In this document: piece after piece, positions 9,373-18,805 of the stretch | Layout of the letters: the number at the start of each line of letters is the position of its first letter | How positions within the stretch are numbered: the stretch's first letter is position 1 | Origin: Streptococcus viridans | Lineage (GTDB): Bacteria > Bacillota > Bacilli > Lactobacillales > Streptococcaceae | Assembly (NCBI RefSeq): GCF_900636365.1 | Contig: NZ_LR134266.1 | Location: 261,501-325,500 of the forward strand | Length of the DNA: 64,000 nt | Direction: 5' to 3' | Translations under genes and position numbers: made by a program | The notes under the pieces: model-generated | What the model was told of the DNA's origin: nothing | The model's input: the letters and a program-made list of their open reading frames with translations, nothing else | Database searches by the model: none

Positions 9373-9692
9373 TCTTTTATTGCTTCGTTAGCTCGCCTCG
9401 CTGTACTTCAGTACTGTCTTCGTCTCGCCGCCTTGCCCTAAAAGCAACTGAACAGCCTTTGGTTTTCGGATAGTCTGCCTGCGTCTCACTGCCTTGTCTG
9501 ATGTCGATTTTCTTTGAAGATTGAGGAGCGTGGTCAGAACTCTTTTATTGCTTCGTTAGCTCGCCTCGCCTTGCCGTACTTCAGTACTGTCTTCGTCTCG
9601 CTGCCTTGCTCTAAAAGTAACTGAATAGCCCCTGTTTTTCAAAATAGTTGCCTGCTTTTCATCGCCTTGTTTGAAGTCGATGTTCTTTGAAG
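9373..9692. repeat. Two diverged direct repeats (~150 bp) in the rel-dtd gap
   Basis: Copy 1 (9373-9520) and copy 2 (9541-9692) both open with tcttttattgcttcgttagc, continue with a gtacttcagtac palindrome, cttcgtctcg, a ccttgc/ctaaaag block and end with ttctttgaag. They differ by scattered substitutions and a 5-base insertion (ccttg) in copy 2. The 377-bp gap between rel and dtd is almost filled by them. No reading frame or promoter was seen in the copies; they resemble degenerate intergenic repeats of naturally transformable streptococci. Confidence 0.75.
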
Positions 9693-9734
9693 CTTAGTGG
9701 TGAGCCCAATAGATTGTATAAATAGGATAATAAG

Positions 9735-10178
9735 ATGAAATTAGTAATTCAACGGGTCAAAAGGGCCTCGGTTTCTATTGACGGTCAAGTTTATAGTCAG
9801 ATTCAAGAAGGACTTCTTCTCTTGGTGGGAGTGGGTCCGGATGATGACCAAAAGGACCTGGAATACGCAGTACGAAAGGTCACGCAAATGCGAATTTTCT
9901 CGGATGAAGAAGGGAAGATGAACTTATCTGTTAAGGATATTCAAGGAGAAATCCTCTCGATTTCTCAATTTACCCTCTTTGCCCAGACAAAAAAAGGCAA
10001 TCGTCCAGCCTTTATTGGGGCAGCCAATCCAGAGATGGCCAGCCAGCTCTATGATGATTTTAATGATTTGTTGGAAAAGGAAGTCCCTGTCAAACGAGGG
10101 GTCTTCGCTGCAGATATGGCAATTGAACTCATCAATGATGGCCCAGTGACCATCATCCTCGATACGAAAAATCCATAG
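9735..10178 (+). CDS. dtd: D-aminoacyl-tRNA deacylase
   Basis: The 147-residue protein is the normal size for Dtd and carries its two signatures: '[15 protein letters not shown]' (about residues 77-91), providing the catalytic region, and the C-terminal '[11 protein letters not shown]' with the conserved Gly-cisPro pair. It removes D-amino acids (and Gly from tRNA-Ala) mischarged on tRNA in the cytosol. A terminator shared with the convergent regulator gene follows it. Confidence 0.96.
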   Translation: MKLVIQRVKRASVSIDGQVYSQIQEGLLLLVGVGPDDDQKDLEYAVRKVTQMRIFSDEEGKMNLSVKDIQGEILSISQFTLFAQTKKGNRPAFIGAANPEMASQLYDDFNDLLEKEVPVKRGVFAADMAIELINDGPVTIILDTKNP

Positions 10179-10188
10179 AAAGAAAAAA

Positions 10189-10217
10189 ACATGCCCTTCA
10201 TCAAAGGGCATGTTTTT
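10189..10217. terminator. Bidirectional terminator between dtd and the metalloregulator gene
   Basis: The stem ACATGCCCTT/AAGGGCATGT has a 5-base loop with T-runs on both outer sides. The metalloregulator's stop codon (minus strand, tca at 10201-10203) lies in its loop region. Confidence 0.88.
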
Positions 10218-10854
10218 CTATGTAAAGTTGTTGGGCAATCAGGTGATTGATTTGGATGTCTTGGTCTTTGATCTGGAGCTGATAGAGGCCGGTGTAATCA
10301 TCATAGCCTTTGAAGAGAATGTCATCTCCAATGGTCAGCTGGATCTGGTCTAAAAAATTCAGCAATTCAAAGCTATCCTGGACTCTTCGCAAACGATAGG
10401 TTCCCGGTTCGCTGACATCACTCAAACGGTCCTGGTAAGCCTCGATGAGAAGTTTTCCTTTTGGTGGAATGGTTCCTCCGTGGGGGCAGGTCTTGGGAGT
10501 GTCTAACATCTGGTCTAGTTTATCAATAAAGCGGTCGGAGACAGTATGTTCGAGCACTTCAGCCTCTTCATGGACTTCTTCAGTCGTATAGCCCAGTTTT
10601 TTGAGCAAGAACACTTCAATCAAGCGGTGCTTGCGAAAGAGATCGGAAACCGTTTGGAGGCCGAGTTCGGTGAGTAGATAGCCGTGGGTCTTGTCCTTGA
10701 TGAGGAGATTCTCCGAGATCATGCGTTTGACCATCTCAGTCACGGCTGGAGGCGAAACCTGCATCCGGGCCGCAATCTCTTTGTTACTAATTTTTTCATG
10801 TTGCGTGCCGATTTCATAGATGCACTTGAGGTAATCTTCTTTATTTGGTGTCAT
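10201..10854 (-). CDS. DtxR/MntR-family manganese-responsive repressor (ScaR/SloR/PsaR-like)
   Basis: The 217-residue protein opens with the family winged helix ('NKEDYLKCIYEIG', then 'SPPAVTEMVKRM' as the recognition helix), followed by the metal-binding dimerisation domain (HRLIEVFLLKKLG, 'EAEVLEHTVSDRF', 'TCPHGG') and a C-terminal SH3/FeoA-like domain. These repressors bind palindromes when Mn2+ is plentiful and repress the Mn importer. The likely target is the ABC operon 2 kb away, whose control region carries a matching inverted repeat (15251-15274). The gene symbol varies by species (scaR, psaR, sloR, mntR), so none is assigned. Confidence 0.9.
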   Translation of the reverse strand: MTPNKEDYLKCIYEIGTQHEKISNKEIAARMQVSPPAVTEMVKRMISENLLIKDKTHGYLLTELGLQTVSDLFRKHRLIEVFLLKKLGYTTEEVHEEAEVLEHTVSDRFIDKLDQMLDTPKTCPHGGTIPPKGKLLIEAYQDRLSDVSEPGTYRLRRVQDSFELLNFLDQIQLTIGDDILFKGYDDYTGLYQLQIKDQDIQINHLIAQQLYIEKHAL

Positions 10855-10994
10855 AGGGTCCTCTTTTCTTCGCTCCTTTTAGTATATCAAAAAAAGCGCG
10901 AAATGGCTTGGCCAGTGGATAGGAATTGTCTGGGAGGGTGAAAGATGATAGTATAGAAGCATAAACCAAAAGCAATGTGGAAAGGAGGGTGCAA

Positions 10995-12020
10995 ATGCAG
11001 CGATTGGAATTGGAAAAACTGGGCTGGACGACCAGAGGTCTTAGCTACTTAGAAAAACGACTGCAGTCTTGCGAAGATGAAGCAAGAAGGCAAGCTTGCT
11101 ACCTCTCTGTCTTTATCTTTGCCAGTCCTCTTTTCCAAGAGATGTGGCAGAGAGAACTGCAAGGGTTGACGGAAGGCCGTGCCCAGGCCCTCTTAAGAGG
11201 GGTCATGCACCTCTGTCTCATGCCACGGGATTTATCGGGGACCTGTGAGGAGACCGCCTTCTTACTGAAGCGGTTCTGGCCAGATTGCCCCCCTCATTCA
11301 CCTTTTTGGTCTTCTTTTTCAAGAGTGGTCCAAGTAGCATTTGCTCAGGATCCATTGGCTAGCAAAGAGGGAGACCAGCTCTTAAAACGCCAGGTCCACC
11401 AGTTCCGCTATCTGCTCTCTGCCTATCAGACCCAGTGGATTCGGGAGCATTATGCCAAAACTGGACAGACGGATGAAGAGGCGCTACAAGCTTACTTGCA
11501 GGAGACAAAAAGAATTAAAATCGATGCTTATGCAGCGGCTCGTCTCCATAATAAGGTCTATGTGGATCAAGACGGACAGCTCGCCTTCCCATCTCGTGCT
11601 CAGGCCCAGTTGAATTTCAAGGTCTTGCTCTACTTCCATACAGAGTATATCCTGGATCAGGGTGGCCAGTTTCTCAACGAAGTGGATCCGTATCAGATTT
11701 CTGAAAATGGCATTGTCAATGGAGCCAGTTTCAACTATGGCTTAGCCAAGGGCCGGACCCATAAGGACTTGGATATTGATCCCGTCAAACCTTGGGATCC
11801 ACCTTTTCGTAAGAAGATCCTCTATCAGCAAGGTGTTCGCTATCTAGCTCCGAAGAATGATCGTGGAGAGCAGGGCTATTGGAGCCGGAAGGGAACCTTT
11901 GCACAAGGAGGTAAGAGCTACAAGCAACAAGTAGCAAAGCGCGTGCGGAAGTTCCTCAGAGGCATCCCACGCTTACGCTGGCGACTTTTACTCAAGAATG
12001 GACTCCATCGGATTTTATAG
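10995..12020 (+). CDS. Uncharacterised protein, DUF3114-like (341 aa)
   Basis: A complete soluble protein with no signal peptide or membrane helix. The C-terminal half has a conserved-looking block, 'GRTHKDLDIDPVKPWDP', rich in charged and aromatic residues, that I associate from memory with the streptococcal DUF3114 family; function unknown. The ATG at 10995 has a strong aaaggaggg site 6-14 bases upstream; the in-frame GTG at 10977 overlaps it and is not the start. It is transcribed divergently from the metalloregulator, which may be coincidence. G+C and codon use resemble its neighbours. Confidence 0.7.
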   Translation: MQRLELEKLGWTTRGLSYLEKRLQSCEDEARRQACYLSVFIFASPLFQEMWQRELQGLTEGRAQALLRGVMHLCLMPRDLSGTCEETAFLLKRFWPDCPPHSPFWSSFSRVVQVAFAQDPLASKEGDQLLKRQVHQFRYLLSAYQTQWIREHYAKTGQTDEEALQAYLQETKRIKIDAYAAARLHNKVYVDQDGQLAFPSRAQAQLNFKVLLYFHTEYILDQGGQFLNEVDPYQISENGIVNGASFNYGLAKGRTHKDLDIDPVKPWDPPFRKKILYQQGVRYLAPKNDRGEQGYWSRKGTFAQGGKSYKQQVAKRVRKFLRGIPRLRWRLLLKNGLHRIL

Positions 12021-12099
12021 TAGTCCTCTTTCGAATTGAAGAAAAAGGACTCTTAGAAACTCACTTAAGGAAAGTCTCTGAACGAATTTTGTAGATATG

Positions 12100-12124
12100 A
12101 AAAAGAGGTCGTAGACCTCTTTTT
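12100..12124. terminator. Bidirectional terminator between the DUF3114-like gene and tpx
   Basis: A perfect 11-bp stem, AAAAAGAGGTC/GACCTCTTTTT, with a GTA loop ends transcripts from both sides of these convergent genes. A second weaker hairpin (AGTCCT...AGGACT, 12022-12051) precedes it. Confidence 0.9.
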
Positions 12125-12127
12125 ACT

Positions 12128-12622
12128 TTAATCAAGTGCTTTGACGGCTTCGATTGCCGCGTCGTAATTGGGTTCGCTGTTGATGTTGTCGAGGTATTCG
12201 ACGTAAGTGACCTTGTTGTCCGCATCTAGGACCAAGACAGCGCGTGCGAGCAAGTGCCATTCATTGATCAAGAGGCCATAGGCTTTTCCGAAGGAATGGT
12301 CGAAGTAGTCTGAGAGCATGATGGCATTGTCGATCCCTTCAGCAGCACACCATTTGCCTTGGGCGAAAGGAAGGTCGACGGAAACCGTCAAGACCACAGT
12401 GTCCTCCATGTCAGAGAGGGCCTGGTTGAAGTGACGTGTTTGAGTGGAACAGATACCTGTGTCAATAGATGGGATCACACTAAGGACTTTTTTCTTCCCA
12501 GCAAAATCAGCCAAAGATTTTTTCTCCAAGTTAGGAGTGGTCAGCGAAAAGTCGTGGGCGGTATCGCCAACTTGAAGTTGAGATCCAGTAAAGGTAACAG
12601 GGTTTCCTAAAAATGTTGTCAT
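12128..12622 (-). CDS. tpx: Thiol peroxidase (peroxiredoxin)
   Basis: The 164-residue protein has the Tpx layout: '[10 protein letters not shown]' near residue 20, the peroxidatic cysteine in '[15 protein letters not shown]' (about residue 58) and the resolving cysteine in 'GKWCAAEG' (about 92). It reduces hydroperoxides in the cytosol using thioredoxin-type donors. The start ([11 protein letters not shown]) at 12622 follows aaaggag; an in-frame upstream ATG at 12676 lacks a ribosome site. It lies just downstream of the Mn-binding lipoprotein gene, as in other streptococci, linking peroxide defence to Mn supply. Confidence 0.95.
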   Translation of the reverse strand: MTTFLGNPVTFTGSQLQVGDTAHDFSLTTPNLEKKSLADFAGKKKVLSVIPSIDTGICSTQTRHFNQALSDMEDTVVLTVSVDLPFAQGKWCAAEGIDNAIMLSDYFDHSFGKAYGLLINEWHLLARAVLVLDADNKVTYVEYLDNINSEPNYDAAIEAVKALD

Positions 12623-12709
12623 AGCAAAGACTCCTTTTTTCTTTTCATTGTACATCAATGAAGGGGGAAGAGCCACTGATTTGTTTGAGAATCTAATCAG
12701 ATTGGAACC

Positions 12710-13642
12710 TTATTTGTTCAGACCTTCTGCGATTTTCTCCAAATTCCATTTCATCATGCTGTAGTAGCTGTCGCCTTCTTCGCCTTCTTTGGCGATCGAG
12801 TCAGTAAAGATTTTTGAAAAGATCGGGATATTGGTATCTTTAGAGACAGTTTTCATAGGACGTTCATCGACACTGGATTCGACAAAGAGGGACGGTACCT
12901 TAGTTTGACGCAATTTCTCTACCAGTGTTTTGATTTGTTCGGGAGTCCCTTCTTCTTCGGTATTGATTTCCCAGATATAGGCAGATGGGACGCCATAGGC
13001 TTTGGAGAAGTACTTGAAGCAACCTTCGCTGGTTACGATCATTTTCTTGTCTGCTGGGATGTTATTGAACGCTTGCTTGGCTTCTTGGTCTAGCTTGCTG
13101 AGTTTTTCAGTGTAGGCTGCTAGATTTTTTTCGTAGAAGTCCTTATTTTTTGGATCTTTGGCGATCAATTGTTTGGCAATGTTTTTAGCGTAGATAATCC
13201 CGTTTTCGAGATTGAGCCAAGCGTGAGGGTCTTCTTTTCCAGCTTGGTTTTGGCCTTCTAGGTAGATGATGTCGACTCCCTCGCTTACTGCGAAATAATC
13301 CTTGTTTTCTACTTTATTGGCATTTTTGACCAACTTGGTAAACCAAGCATTGCCACCGGTTTCGAGGTTGATGCCGTTGTAGAAGATGAGGTCTGCTTGT
13401 GAAGTTTTTTTGACATCTTCTGGGAGCGGTTCGTATTCGTGAGGATCTTGACCGACAGGGACAATACTGTGGAGCTCGATTTTGTCCCCAGCGATATTTT
13501 TGGTGATATCTGCGAGGATGGAGTTGGTGGTGACCACTTTCAATTTATCAGATGAGGACTTGGAAGAAGAGCCTTTGCTACAGGCCAACAGGCCGAATAA
13601 GAGCGCCACAAAGAGGGCGAGGACAGAAGCGATTTTTTTCAT
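12710..13642 (-). CDS. fimA: Manganese ABC transporter substrate-binding lipoprotein (PsaA/FimA/ScaA family)
   Basis: The 310-residue protein has a lipoprotein signal with lipobox 'LLAC' (Cys about 21) and the cluster A-I metal-binder fold. Expected Mn ligands are visible in 'DPHEYEP', 'DPHAWLN', 'INTEEEGTP' and the 'FTDSIA' aspartate. It captures Mn2+ at the cell surface for the permease and ATPase encoded immediately upstream; homologues were first described as adhesins. From memory the N-terminus ([20 protein letters not shown]) is closest to S. parasanguinis FimA. Last gene of the three-gene transporter operon, followed by tpx. Confidence 0.95.
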   Translation of the reverse strand: MKKIASVLALFVALLFGLLACSKGSSSKSSSDKLKVVTTNSILADITKNIAGDKIELHSIVPVGQDPHEYEPLPEDVKKTSQADLIFYNGINLETGGNAWFTKLVKNANKVENKDYFAVSEGVDIIYLEGQNQAGKEDPHAWLNLENGIIYAKNIAKQLIAKDPKNKDFYEKNLAAYTEKLSKLDQEAKQAFNNIPADKKMIVTSEGCFKYFSKAYGVPSAYIWEINTEEEGTPEQIKTLVEKLRQTKVPSLFVESSVDERPMKTVSKDTNIPIFSKIFTDSIAKEGEEGDSYYSMMKWNLEKIAEGLNK

Positions 13643-13653
13643 GTGTTTCTCCT

Positions 13654-14496
13654 TTAATGAGGTGAAAGAGCGTGCTTATTCTTTCTCTGCTTAGGAGCGA
13701 TAAAGAAGCTGATGAGAAAGAAGATGGCAGAAGTGAGGACGATACAAGACCCGACGGCGATGTTGAAACTGTAGCCGATAAAGAGTCCTAGGATAGAGGC
13801 TAGGGCACCTAATCCGGATGAAAGGAGCATCATGGACCAGAGGCTATTGGCATAGAGATAGGCTGTCGCAGCGGGTGTGATGAGCATGGCGACGATGAGA
13901 ATGGTCCCGACACTCTGCATAGCAGTGACAGAAACCAAGGTCAAGAGAACCATGAGCAGGTAGTGATAGAGTTTGACCCGGACGCCCATGGATTGAGCCA
14001 GAACAGGATCAAAAGAAGTGAGCAGTAGGGGACGAAAGAGCAGGACAATCACCAGTAAGACTGCCACTCCAACACCGATGGTCACCCACATATCCTGGTC
14101 TTGCACGGCCAGGATATTTCCAAAGAGGATGTGGAAGAGGTCGGTAGAACTTTTAGCGACCCCGATCAGAATGACTCCTAAGGCGAGGAAAGAAGAAAAT
14201 GTAATCCCAATCGCAGTGTCGCTCTTGATGATGGAGTTGCTCTTGATATAGGTGATCAGGATGGAAGCTAAAAGCCCAAAGGCTATGGCGCCAATAAAGA
14301 AATTGATGCCCAGGATAAAGGACAGAGCTACCCCCGGAAGGACCGCGTGCGAGATGGCATCTCCCATGAGAGACATGCCTCGCAAAATGATGAAGCATCC
14401 GACTGCACCAGCGACGATCCCGATGGCAATAGCTGTAATGAGAGCGTTTTGGAGGAAATGAAATTGTTGTAATCCATCGATAAATTCTGCAATCAT
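13654..14496 (-). CDS. fimB: Manganese ABC transporter permease
   Basis: A 280-residue polytopic protein of the ABC-3 (Zn/Mn) permease family, with about eight hydrophobic segments and the family motif '[20 protein letters not shown]' near residues 30-50, where '[11 protein letters not shown]' is characteristic. It forms the membrane channel for the lipoprotein and ATPase of the same operon. Its ATG overlaps the stop of the upstream ATPase gene by 4 bases, so the two are translationally coupled. Confidence 0.94.
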   Translation of the reverse strand: MIAEFIDGLQQFHFLQNALITAIAIGIVAGAVGCFIILRGMSLMGDAISHAVLPGVALSFILGINFFIGAIAFGLLASILITYIKSNSIIKSDTAIGITFSSFLALGVILIGVAKSSTDLFHILFGNILAVQDQDMWVTIGVGVAVLLVIVLLFRPLLLTSFDPVLAQSMGVRVKLYHYLLMVLLTLVSVTAMQSVGTILIVAMLITPAATAYLYANSLWSMMLLSSGLGALASILGLFIGYSFNIAVGSCIVLTSAIFFLISFFIAPKQRKNKHALSPH

Positions 14497-15215
14497 CTGA
14501 TTTCACCTCCTATAAAAAGTTCATGACCGTAGGCTGCGTGAAGATTCTCTTTGGTAAAGGTTTCTTCTGTTTTCCCAAAAGCAATCAGTTTGCGATGAAG
14601 GAGCAGGATCTGGTCAAAATAAGCTGGGACCTTGCTCAGATCGTGATGGACAATCAGGATGGTCTTGCCTTCCTTTTTCAGTGTTTGGAGTGTCTGCATG
14701 ATGATGTCTTCGCTAACGGAGTCAATCCCGGCAAAGGGCTCATCCAAAAAGATGACCTCTGCTTCTTGAACCAAGCAGCGGGCGATCAGGACCCGTTGGA
14801 ATTGCCCTCCTGAAAGTTGGCCAATCTGGCGATCCGCTAGATCAAGAAGATTGACAAGTTTCAAGGCATTTTCCACTTTTTTCAGATCCTCCTTGCTTTT
14901 TCGCTTGAAGATCGAAAGATGGGGGTAGAGTCCAAGCGAGACACACTCCCGCACCGTGATGGGGAAGTGGAAATCAATAGCGGATTTCTGTTCGACGTAG
15001 GCCACTCGTTGAAGAACTTGGCCGAGGTCTTTTTGATCGAGCTGGACCTTTCCCGAATGGGGGAGAAGTCCTAGCATGGCCTTGATCAGGGTTGATTTCC
15101 CAGCTCCGTTGGGCCCAAGAATGCCTAGGATGGTTGGCCCCTGGATGGTGAGGGAAAGATCTTCCAAGGCCAGTGTTTGCTGGTAGGCAACACTTAGATG
15201 TTCAATTTGAATCAT
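14493..15215 (-). CDS. fimC: Manganese ABC transporter ATP-binding protein
   Basis: The 240-residue ATPase has Walker A 'GPNGAGKST' (about 36-44), a Q-loop at 'VEQKSAID', signature 'LSGGQFQR' (about 138-145), Walker B 'VIFLDEP' and the switch histidine in 'IVHHDLS'. First gene of the Mn importer operon. It reads away from pepO, and the gap between the two ATGs holds the operator-like inverted repeat for the MntR-type repressor. Confidence 0.95.
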   Translation of the reverse strand: MIQIEHLSVAYQQTLALEDLSLTIQGPTILGILGPNGAGKSTLIKAMLGLLPHSGKVQLDQKDLGQVLQRVAYVEQKSAIDFHFPITVRECVSLGLYPHLSIFKRKSKEDLKKVENALKLVNLLDLADRQIGQLSGGQFQRVLIARCLVQEAEVIFLDEPFAGIDSVSEDIIMQTLQTLKKEGKTILIVHHDLSKVPAYFDQILLLHRKLIAFGKTEETFTKENLHAAYGHELFIGGEIR

Positions 15216-15250
15216 GATTTTGCTCCTTTACCATTAATATACATAAATAA

Positions 15251-15274
15251 AAAAATTAAGTCAAGTTAATTTTT
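15251..15274. promoter_or_regulatory. Operator-like inverted repeat in the divergent pepO / Mn transporter control region
   Basis: The perfect 9-bp arms AAAAATTAA and TTAATTTTT flank GTCAAG. Read on the minus strand this contains TTAACTTGACTTAA, which I recall as the core recognised by streptococcal PsaR/ScaR/SloR repressors. It lies about 36 bases upstream of the transporter ATPase start. A second AT-rich site with a partial match (aatttaggttaaat) is at about 15280-15295. Confidence 0.7.
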
Positions 15275-15363
15275 AAAATAATTTAGGTTAAATCTCCTGT
15301 AATCATTGAAAAATAGACCTATTTTTGATAAGGTTATTAGAAAAGAATGAAAGCGAGAAGATC

Positions 15364-17259
15364 ATGGTACGTTTACAAGATGATTTTTATGATTACGTCA
15401 ATGGGAAATGGGCTGAGACAGCTGTGATTCCTGATGACAAACCGTCAACTGGTGGTTTTATGGACTTGATCCAAGATATCGAAAACTTGATGTTGGATAT
15501 CACTGGAAAATGGCAACGGGGAGAAGAACTGCCTGAAGACAGCATTCTGCAAAACTTTGTAAAATACCATAAAATGGTGGCAGATTTTGATGAGCGAGAA
15601 ACAGCTGGTGTGGCACCAGTCATGCCCTTGATCAATGAAATTAAGGCTCTGTCTTCTTTTGAAGACTATACCAGCAAGTTGGGGACCTATGAACTAGCTG
15701 GCAAACCAAATCTCTTGCCATTTAGCGTATCACCAGACTTTATGAATGCCCAAATGAATGTCTTATGGGGAGAAGCACTCGGTTTGATCTTGCCTGATAC
15801 GACCTACTATGAAGAAGGCAATGAAAAAGGTCCAGAGTTATTGGCTGTTTGGCGTCAAATGGTTGAAAAGCTCTTGGCAAAATTTGATTTCTCAGAGGAG
15901 GAAATCAAAGACATTCTGGATAAAGTGATTGCGGCGGATGCAGAATTGGCCAAATATGTCTTGTCAAACGAAGAAAAATCAGAGTACAACAAACTCTACC
16001 ATCCTTATGAGTGGGCAGATTTCAAGGCCTTGGTTCCAGAATTGCCACTCGATACCTTCTTTACAGAAGTGATCGGGCAAACGCCAGATACTATCATTGT
16101 TCCAGAAGAGCGCTTCTGGAAGGAATTTGCGCCAAAATTCTACTCAGCAGCCAGCTGGGAAACCCTTCATGCCAAGTTGAAACTCAGTGCAGCTCTTTCT
16201 TGGACGTCTTTCTTGACTGAAGAAATCCGTGTCTTATCTGGTGAGTATAGCCGTACGATTACAGGAACACCAGAAGCACGTCCGAAAGAAAAAGCCGCTT
16301 TGGCTTTGGCAGAAGGCCCTTATAGCCAAGCGCTTGGCCTTTGGTATGCAGGAGAAAAATTCTCACCAGAAGCGAAAGCAGACGTAGAGCATAAAGTAGC
16401 GACCATGATTGAGGTCTATAAGGATCGCTTAGAAAAAGCGGATTGGCTCGCTCCTGAGACTCGCGAAAAAGCCATTGTCAAACTCAATGTCATCACACCA
16501 CATATCGGTTACCCTGAAAAGTTACCAGAAACATATGCTAAGAAGATCATCGACGAAAGCAAGACCTTGGTGGAAAATGCTCAAAAATTGGCTCAAATTT
16601 CCATCGAGCATGTCTGGAGTAAGTGGAACCAACCGGTTGATCGAAGCGAGTGGCACATGCCAGCTAATATGGTCAATGCCTACTATGATCCGCAACAAAA
16701 CCAAATCGTCTTCCCGGCAGCAATTCTGCAAGCACCTTTCTACGACCTTCACCAATCGTCATCAGCCAACTATGGCGGAATCGGTGCAGTCATTGCCCAT
16801 GAAATCTCCCACGCCTTTGACACTAATGGTGCTTCCTTTGACGAGCACGGTAGCTTGAAAGACTGGTGGAAGCCAGAAGATTATGAAGCCTTTACTGCTC
16901 GCACGCAAAAGGTCATCGATCAGTTTGAAGGTCAAGACTCTTACGGTGCTAAGATTAACGGGAAATTGACCGTTTCTGAAAACGTAGCAGACCTCGGAGG
17001 AATCGCTGCAGCCCTTGAAGCCGCTAAGAAAGAAGCAGACTTCTCCGCAGAAGAATTCTTCACCAACTTTGCCCGCATCTGGCGCATGAAAGCTCGGACA
17101 GAGTACATGCAACTCCTCGCAAGTGTTGATGTCCACGCACCAGGAAAACTCCGTACCAATATTCAATTGCCAAACTTTGACGAATTCTTTGAAACCTTTG
17201 ATGTCAAAGAAGGAGATGGCATGTGGCGCGCACCAGAGGATCGTGTAATTATTTGGTAG
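15364..17259 (+). CDS. pepO: Endopeptidase PepO, M13 (neprilysin) family
   Basis: The 631-residue protein has the M13 zinc motif HEISH (H479-H483) and the downstream Glu ligand in 'ENVADLGG' (E539), plus the N-terminal 'DDFYDYVNGKW' and C-terminal 'GKLRTN' and 'GDGMWRAPEDRV' blocks of PepO. It cleaves oligopeptides. No classical signal peptide is visible, although streptococcal homologues have been found at the surface. The ATG at 15364 gives the usual family length; the in-frame TTG at 15325 is less likely. Divergent from the Mn transporter operon and likely under shared metal control. Confidence 0.95.
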   Translation: MVRLQDDFYDYVNGKWAETAVIPDDKPSTGGFMDLIQDIENLMLDITGKWQRGEELPEDSILQNFVKYHKMVADFDERETAGVAPVMPLINEIKALSSFEDYTSKLGTYELAGKPNLLPFSVSPDFMNAQMNVLWGEALGLILPDTTYYEEGNEKGPELLAVWRQMVEKLLAKFDFSEEEIKDILDKVIAADAELAKYVLSNEEKSEYNKLYHPYEWADFKALVPELPLDTFFTEVIGQTPDTIIVPEERFWKEFAPKFYSAASWETLHAKLKLSAALSWTSFLTEEIRVLSGEYSRTITGTPEARPKEKAALALAEGPYSQALGLWYAGEKFSPEAKADVEHKVATMIEVYKDRLEKADWLAPETREKAIVKLNVITPHIGYPEKLPETYAKKIIDESKTLVENAQKLAQISIEHVWSKWNQPVDRSEWHMPANMVNAYYDPQQNQIVFPAAILQAPFYDLHQSSSANYGGIGAVIAHEISHAFDTNGASFDEHGSLKDWWKPEDYEAFTARTQKVIDQFEGQDSYGAKINGKLTVSENVADLGGIAAALEAAKKEADFSAEEFFTNFARIWRMKARTEYMQLLASVDVHAPGKLRTNIQLPNFDEFFETFDVKEGDGMWRAPEDRVIIW

Positions 17260-17313
17260 TCTCGACTTCAGTTAAGCAATTGATTGATTTTCTTGATCGC
17301 TCGTGAAAAAACT

Positions 17314-17366
17314 AAAAATCCCCGAAGCCAAGTTTCAGTTGACTGAAACTAGCTTTGGGGATTTTT
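17314..17366 (+). terminator. Intrinsic terminator after pepO
   Basis: A long near-perfect hairpin (aaaaatcccc.. to ..ggggattttt, with aagtttcagt/actgaaact inside) followed by T-rich sequence closes the pepO transcript. Confidence 0.88.
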
Positions 17367-17404
17367 GAGTGGATTAGAAATCATAAGAGAAATCAAACAA
17401 AAAA

Positions 17405-17418
17405 ACAAAGCGCTTCCA
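17405..17418. promoter_or_regulatory. Candidate CcpA (cre) site upstream of the glycerol dehydrogenase gene
   Basis: The stretch acaaagcgcttcca resembles the cre consensus around its AAGCGCTT core. It lies about 40 bases upstream of a TATAAT at 17460-17465, consistent with catabolite control of a glycerol-utilisation gene. No good -35 was found. Confidence 0.45.
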
Positions 17419-17532
17419 ATGTTTGCGTAAAGCCTTAAATTAAATTGAATGGAGTCTTGTATAATTATTTGAAATTCATAGAAATAAATGCTATTATGGG
17501 TGTGAACTAAATAAATTTTAAAGGAGAAGGCT

Positions 17533-18624
17533 ATGAGAAATTTTGCAAGTCCATCCCGTTACATTCAAGGTGAGAATGCCTTATTTGAAAATGCGCAACC
17601 TATTTTGGATCTTGGGAAACATCCCGTTTTACTCTGTGATTCAGTGGTCTATGATATCGTAGGGAAACGGTTTGAAGAATACCTTAGCCAAAATGGACTG
17701 ACCGTTTTGCCAGTTTTCTTCAATGGAGAAGCGTCAGACAATGAAATCAATCGTGTGGTCAGCCTGGCCAAAGAAAATGGCTGTGACTTAGTCATCGGAC
17801 TTGGTGGAGGAAAGACCATCGACAGTGCAAAAGCCATTGCTGATCTTTTAAAATCACCAGTTGTCATTGCTCCGACTATTGCCTCTACAGATGCTCCGGT
17901 TTCAGCCTTGTCTGTTATTTATACGGATGAAGGTGCCTTTGCTCGCTATATCTTCTATTCTAAAAACCCAGAATTGGTCTTGGTAGATAGTAAAGTCATC
18001 TCTCAAGCACCAAAACGTTTGCTTGCTTCTGGTATCGCAGATGGCTTAGCGACTTGGGTTGAAGCGCGTGCGGTAATGCAAGCCAACGGAAAAACCATGC
18101 TAGGCAAACACCAAACTCTAGCTGGTGTCGCGATTGCGCAACGTTGCGAAGAAATCTTATTTGCTGATGGTCTCCAAGCCATGGCTGCTTGTGAAGCCAA
18201 AGTGGTAACGCCTGCTCTTGAAAACATCATTGAAGCCAATACCCTTCTCAGTGGGATTGGATTTGAAAGTGGTGGCTTGGCAGCAGCTCACGCCATCCAT
18301 AATGGCTTTACTGCCCTCACTGGAGACATTCACCATTTGACTCACGGTGAAAAAGTTGCTTATGGAACCTTGGTTCAATTGTTCTTGGAAAACCGTCCTA
18401 AAGAAGAATTGAATAAATACATTCGTTTCTATCAACAAATCGGTATGCCAACGACTCTGAAAGAAATGCATCTTGAAAATGCAAGCTACGAAGATCTTCT
18501 CAAGGTTGGCCAACAAGCCACCATTGAAGGAGAAACCATCCATCAAATGCCATTCAAGGTACAAGCATCTGATATTGCTCAAGCCATTGTAGCAGTGGAT
18601 GCTTATGTCAACTCCTTAGGCTAA
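17533..18624 (+). CDS. gldA: Glycerol dehydrogenase (iron-containing alcohol dehydrogenase family)
   Basis: The 363-residue protein has the family NAD-binding motif 'GLGGGKTIDSAKAIAD' (about residues 94-109) and 'PTIASTDAPVSALSV', typical of GldA. Metal-binding residues are expected at the Asp of 'SGIADGLATW', the His of 'AAHAIHNG' and the His of 'HLTHGEKVAYG'. It oxidises glycerol to dihydroxyacetone with NAD+ in the cytosol. A good aaggag site precedes the ATG, and a cre-like site lies upstream. Single-gene unit between two terminators. Confidence 0.92.
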   Translation: MRNFASPSRYIQGENALFENAQPILDLGKHPVLLCDSVVYDIVGKRFEEYLSQNGLTVLPVFFNGEASDNEINRVVSLAKENGCDLVIGLGGGKTIDSAKAIADLLKSPVVIAPTIASTDAPVSALSVIYTDEGAFARYIFYSKNPELVLVDSKVISQAPKRLLASGIADGLATWVEARAVMQANGKTMLGKHQTLAGVAIAQRCEEILFADGLQAMAACEAKVVTPALENIIEANTLLSGIGFESGGLAAAHAIHNGFTALTGDIHHLTHGEKVAYGTLVQLFLENRPKEELNKYIRFYQQIGMPTTLKEMHLENASYEDLLKVGQQATIEGETIHQMPFKVQASDIAQAIVAVDAYVNSLG

Positions 18625-18639
18625 TCAAAGAAATACAGA

Positions 18640-18668
18640 AACCATCGTCTGTTGGCGATGGTTTTTTT
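18640..18668 (+). terminator. Intrinsic terminator after gldA
   Basis: The stem AAACCATCG/CGATGGTTT with an 8-base loop runs directly into a T-tract. Confidence 0.88.
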
Positions 18669-18805
18669 GATGGTTGGTCGTTTTCTGGGGTCCGACTCTT
18701 TAAGAGTTCGGGAGATAAATCAAGTTTAGCTGTTTCAAATTATATACTAGTTGAATCCGACCATCATTTTAGAAGGTGTATGTGAAATAGGAATTATCTT
18801 TTTGT

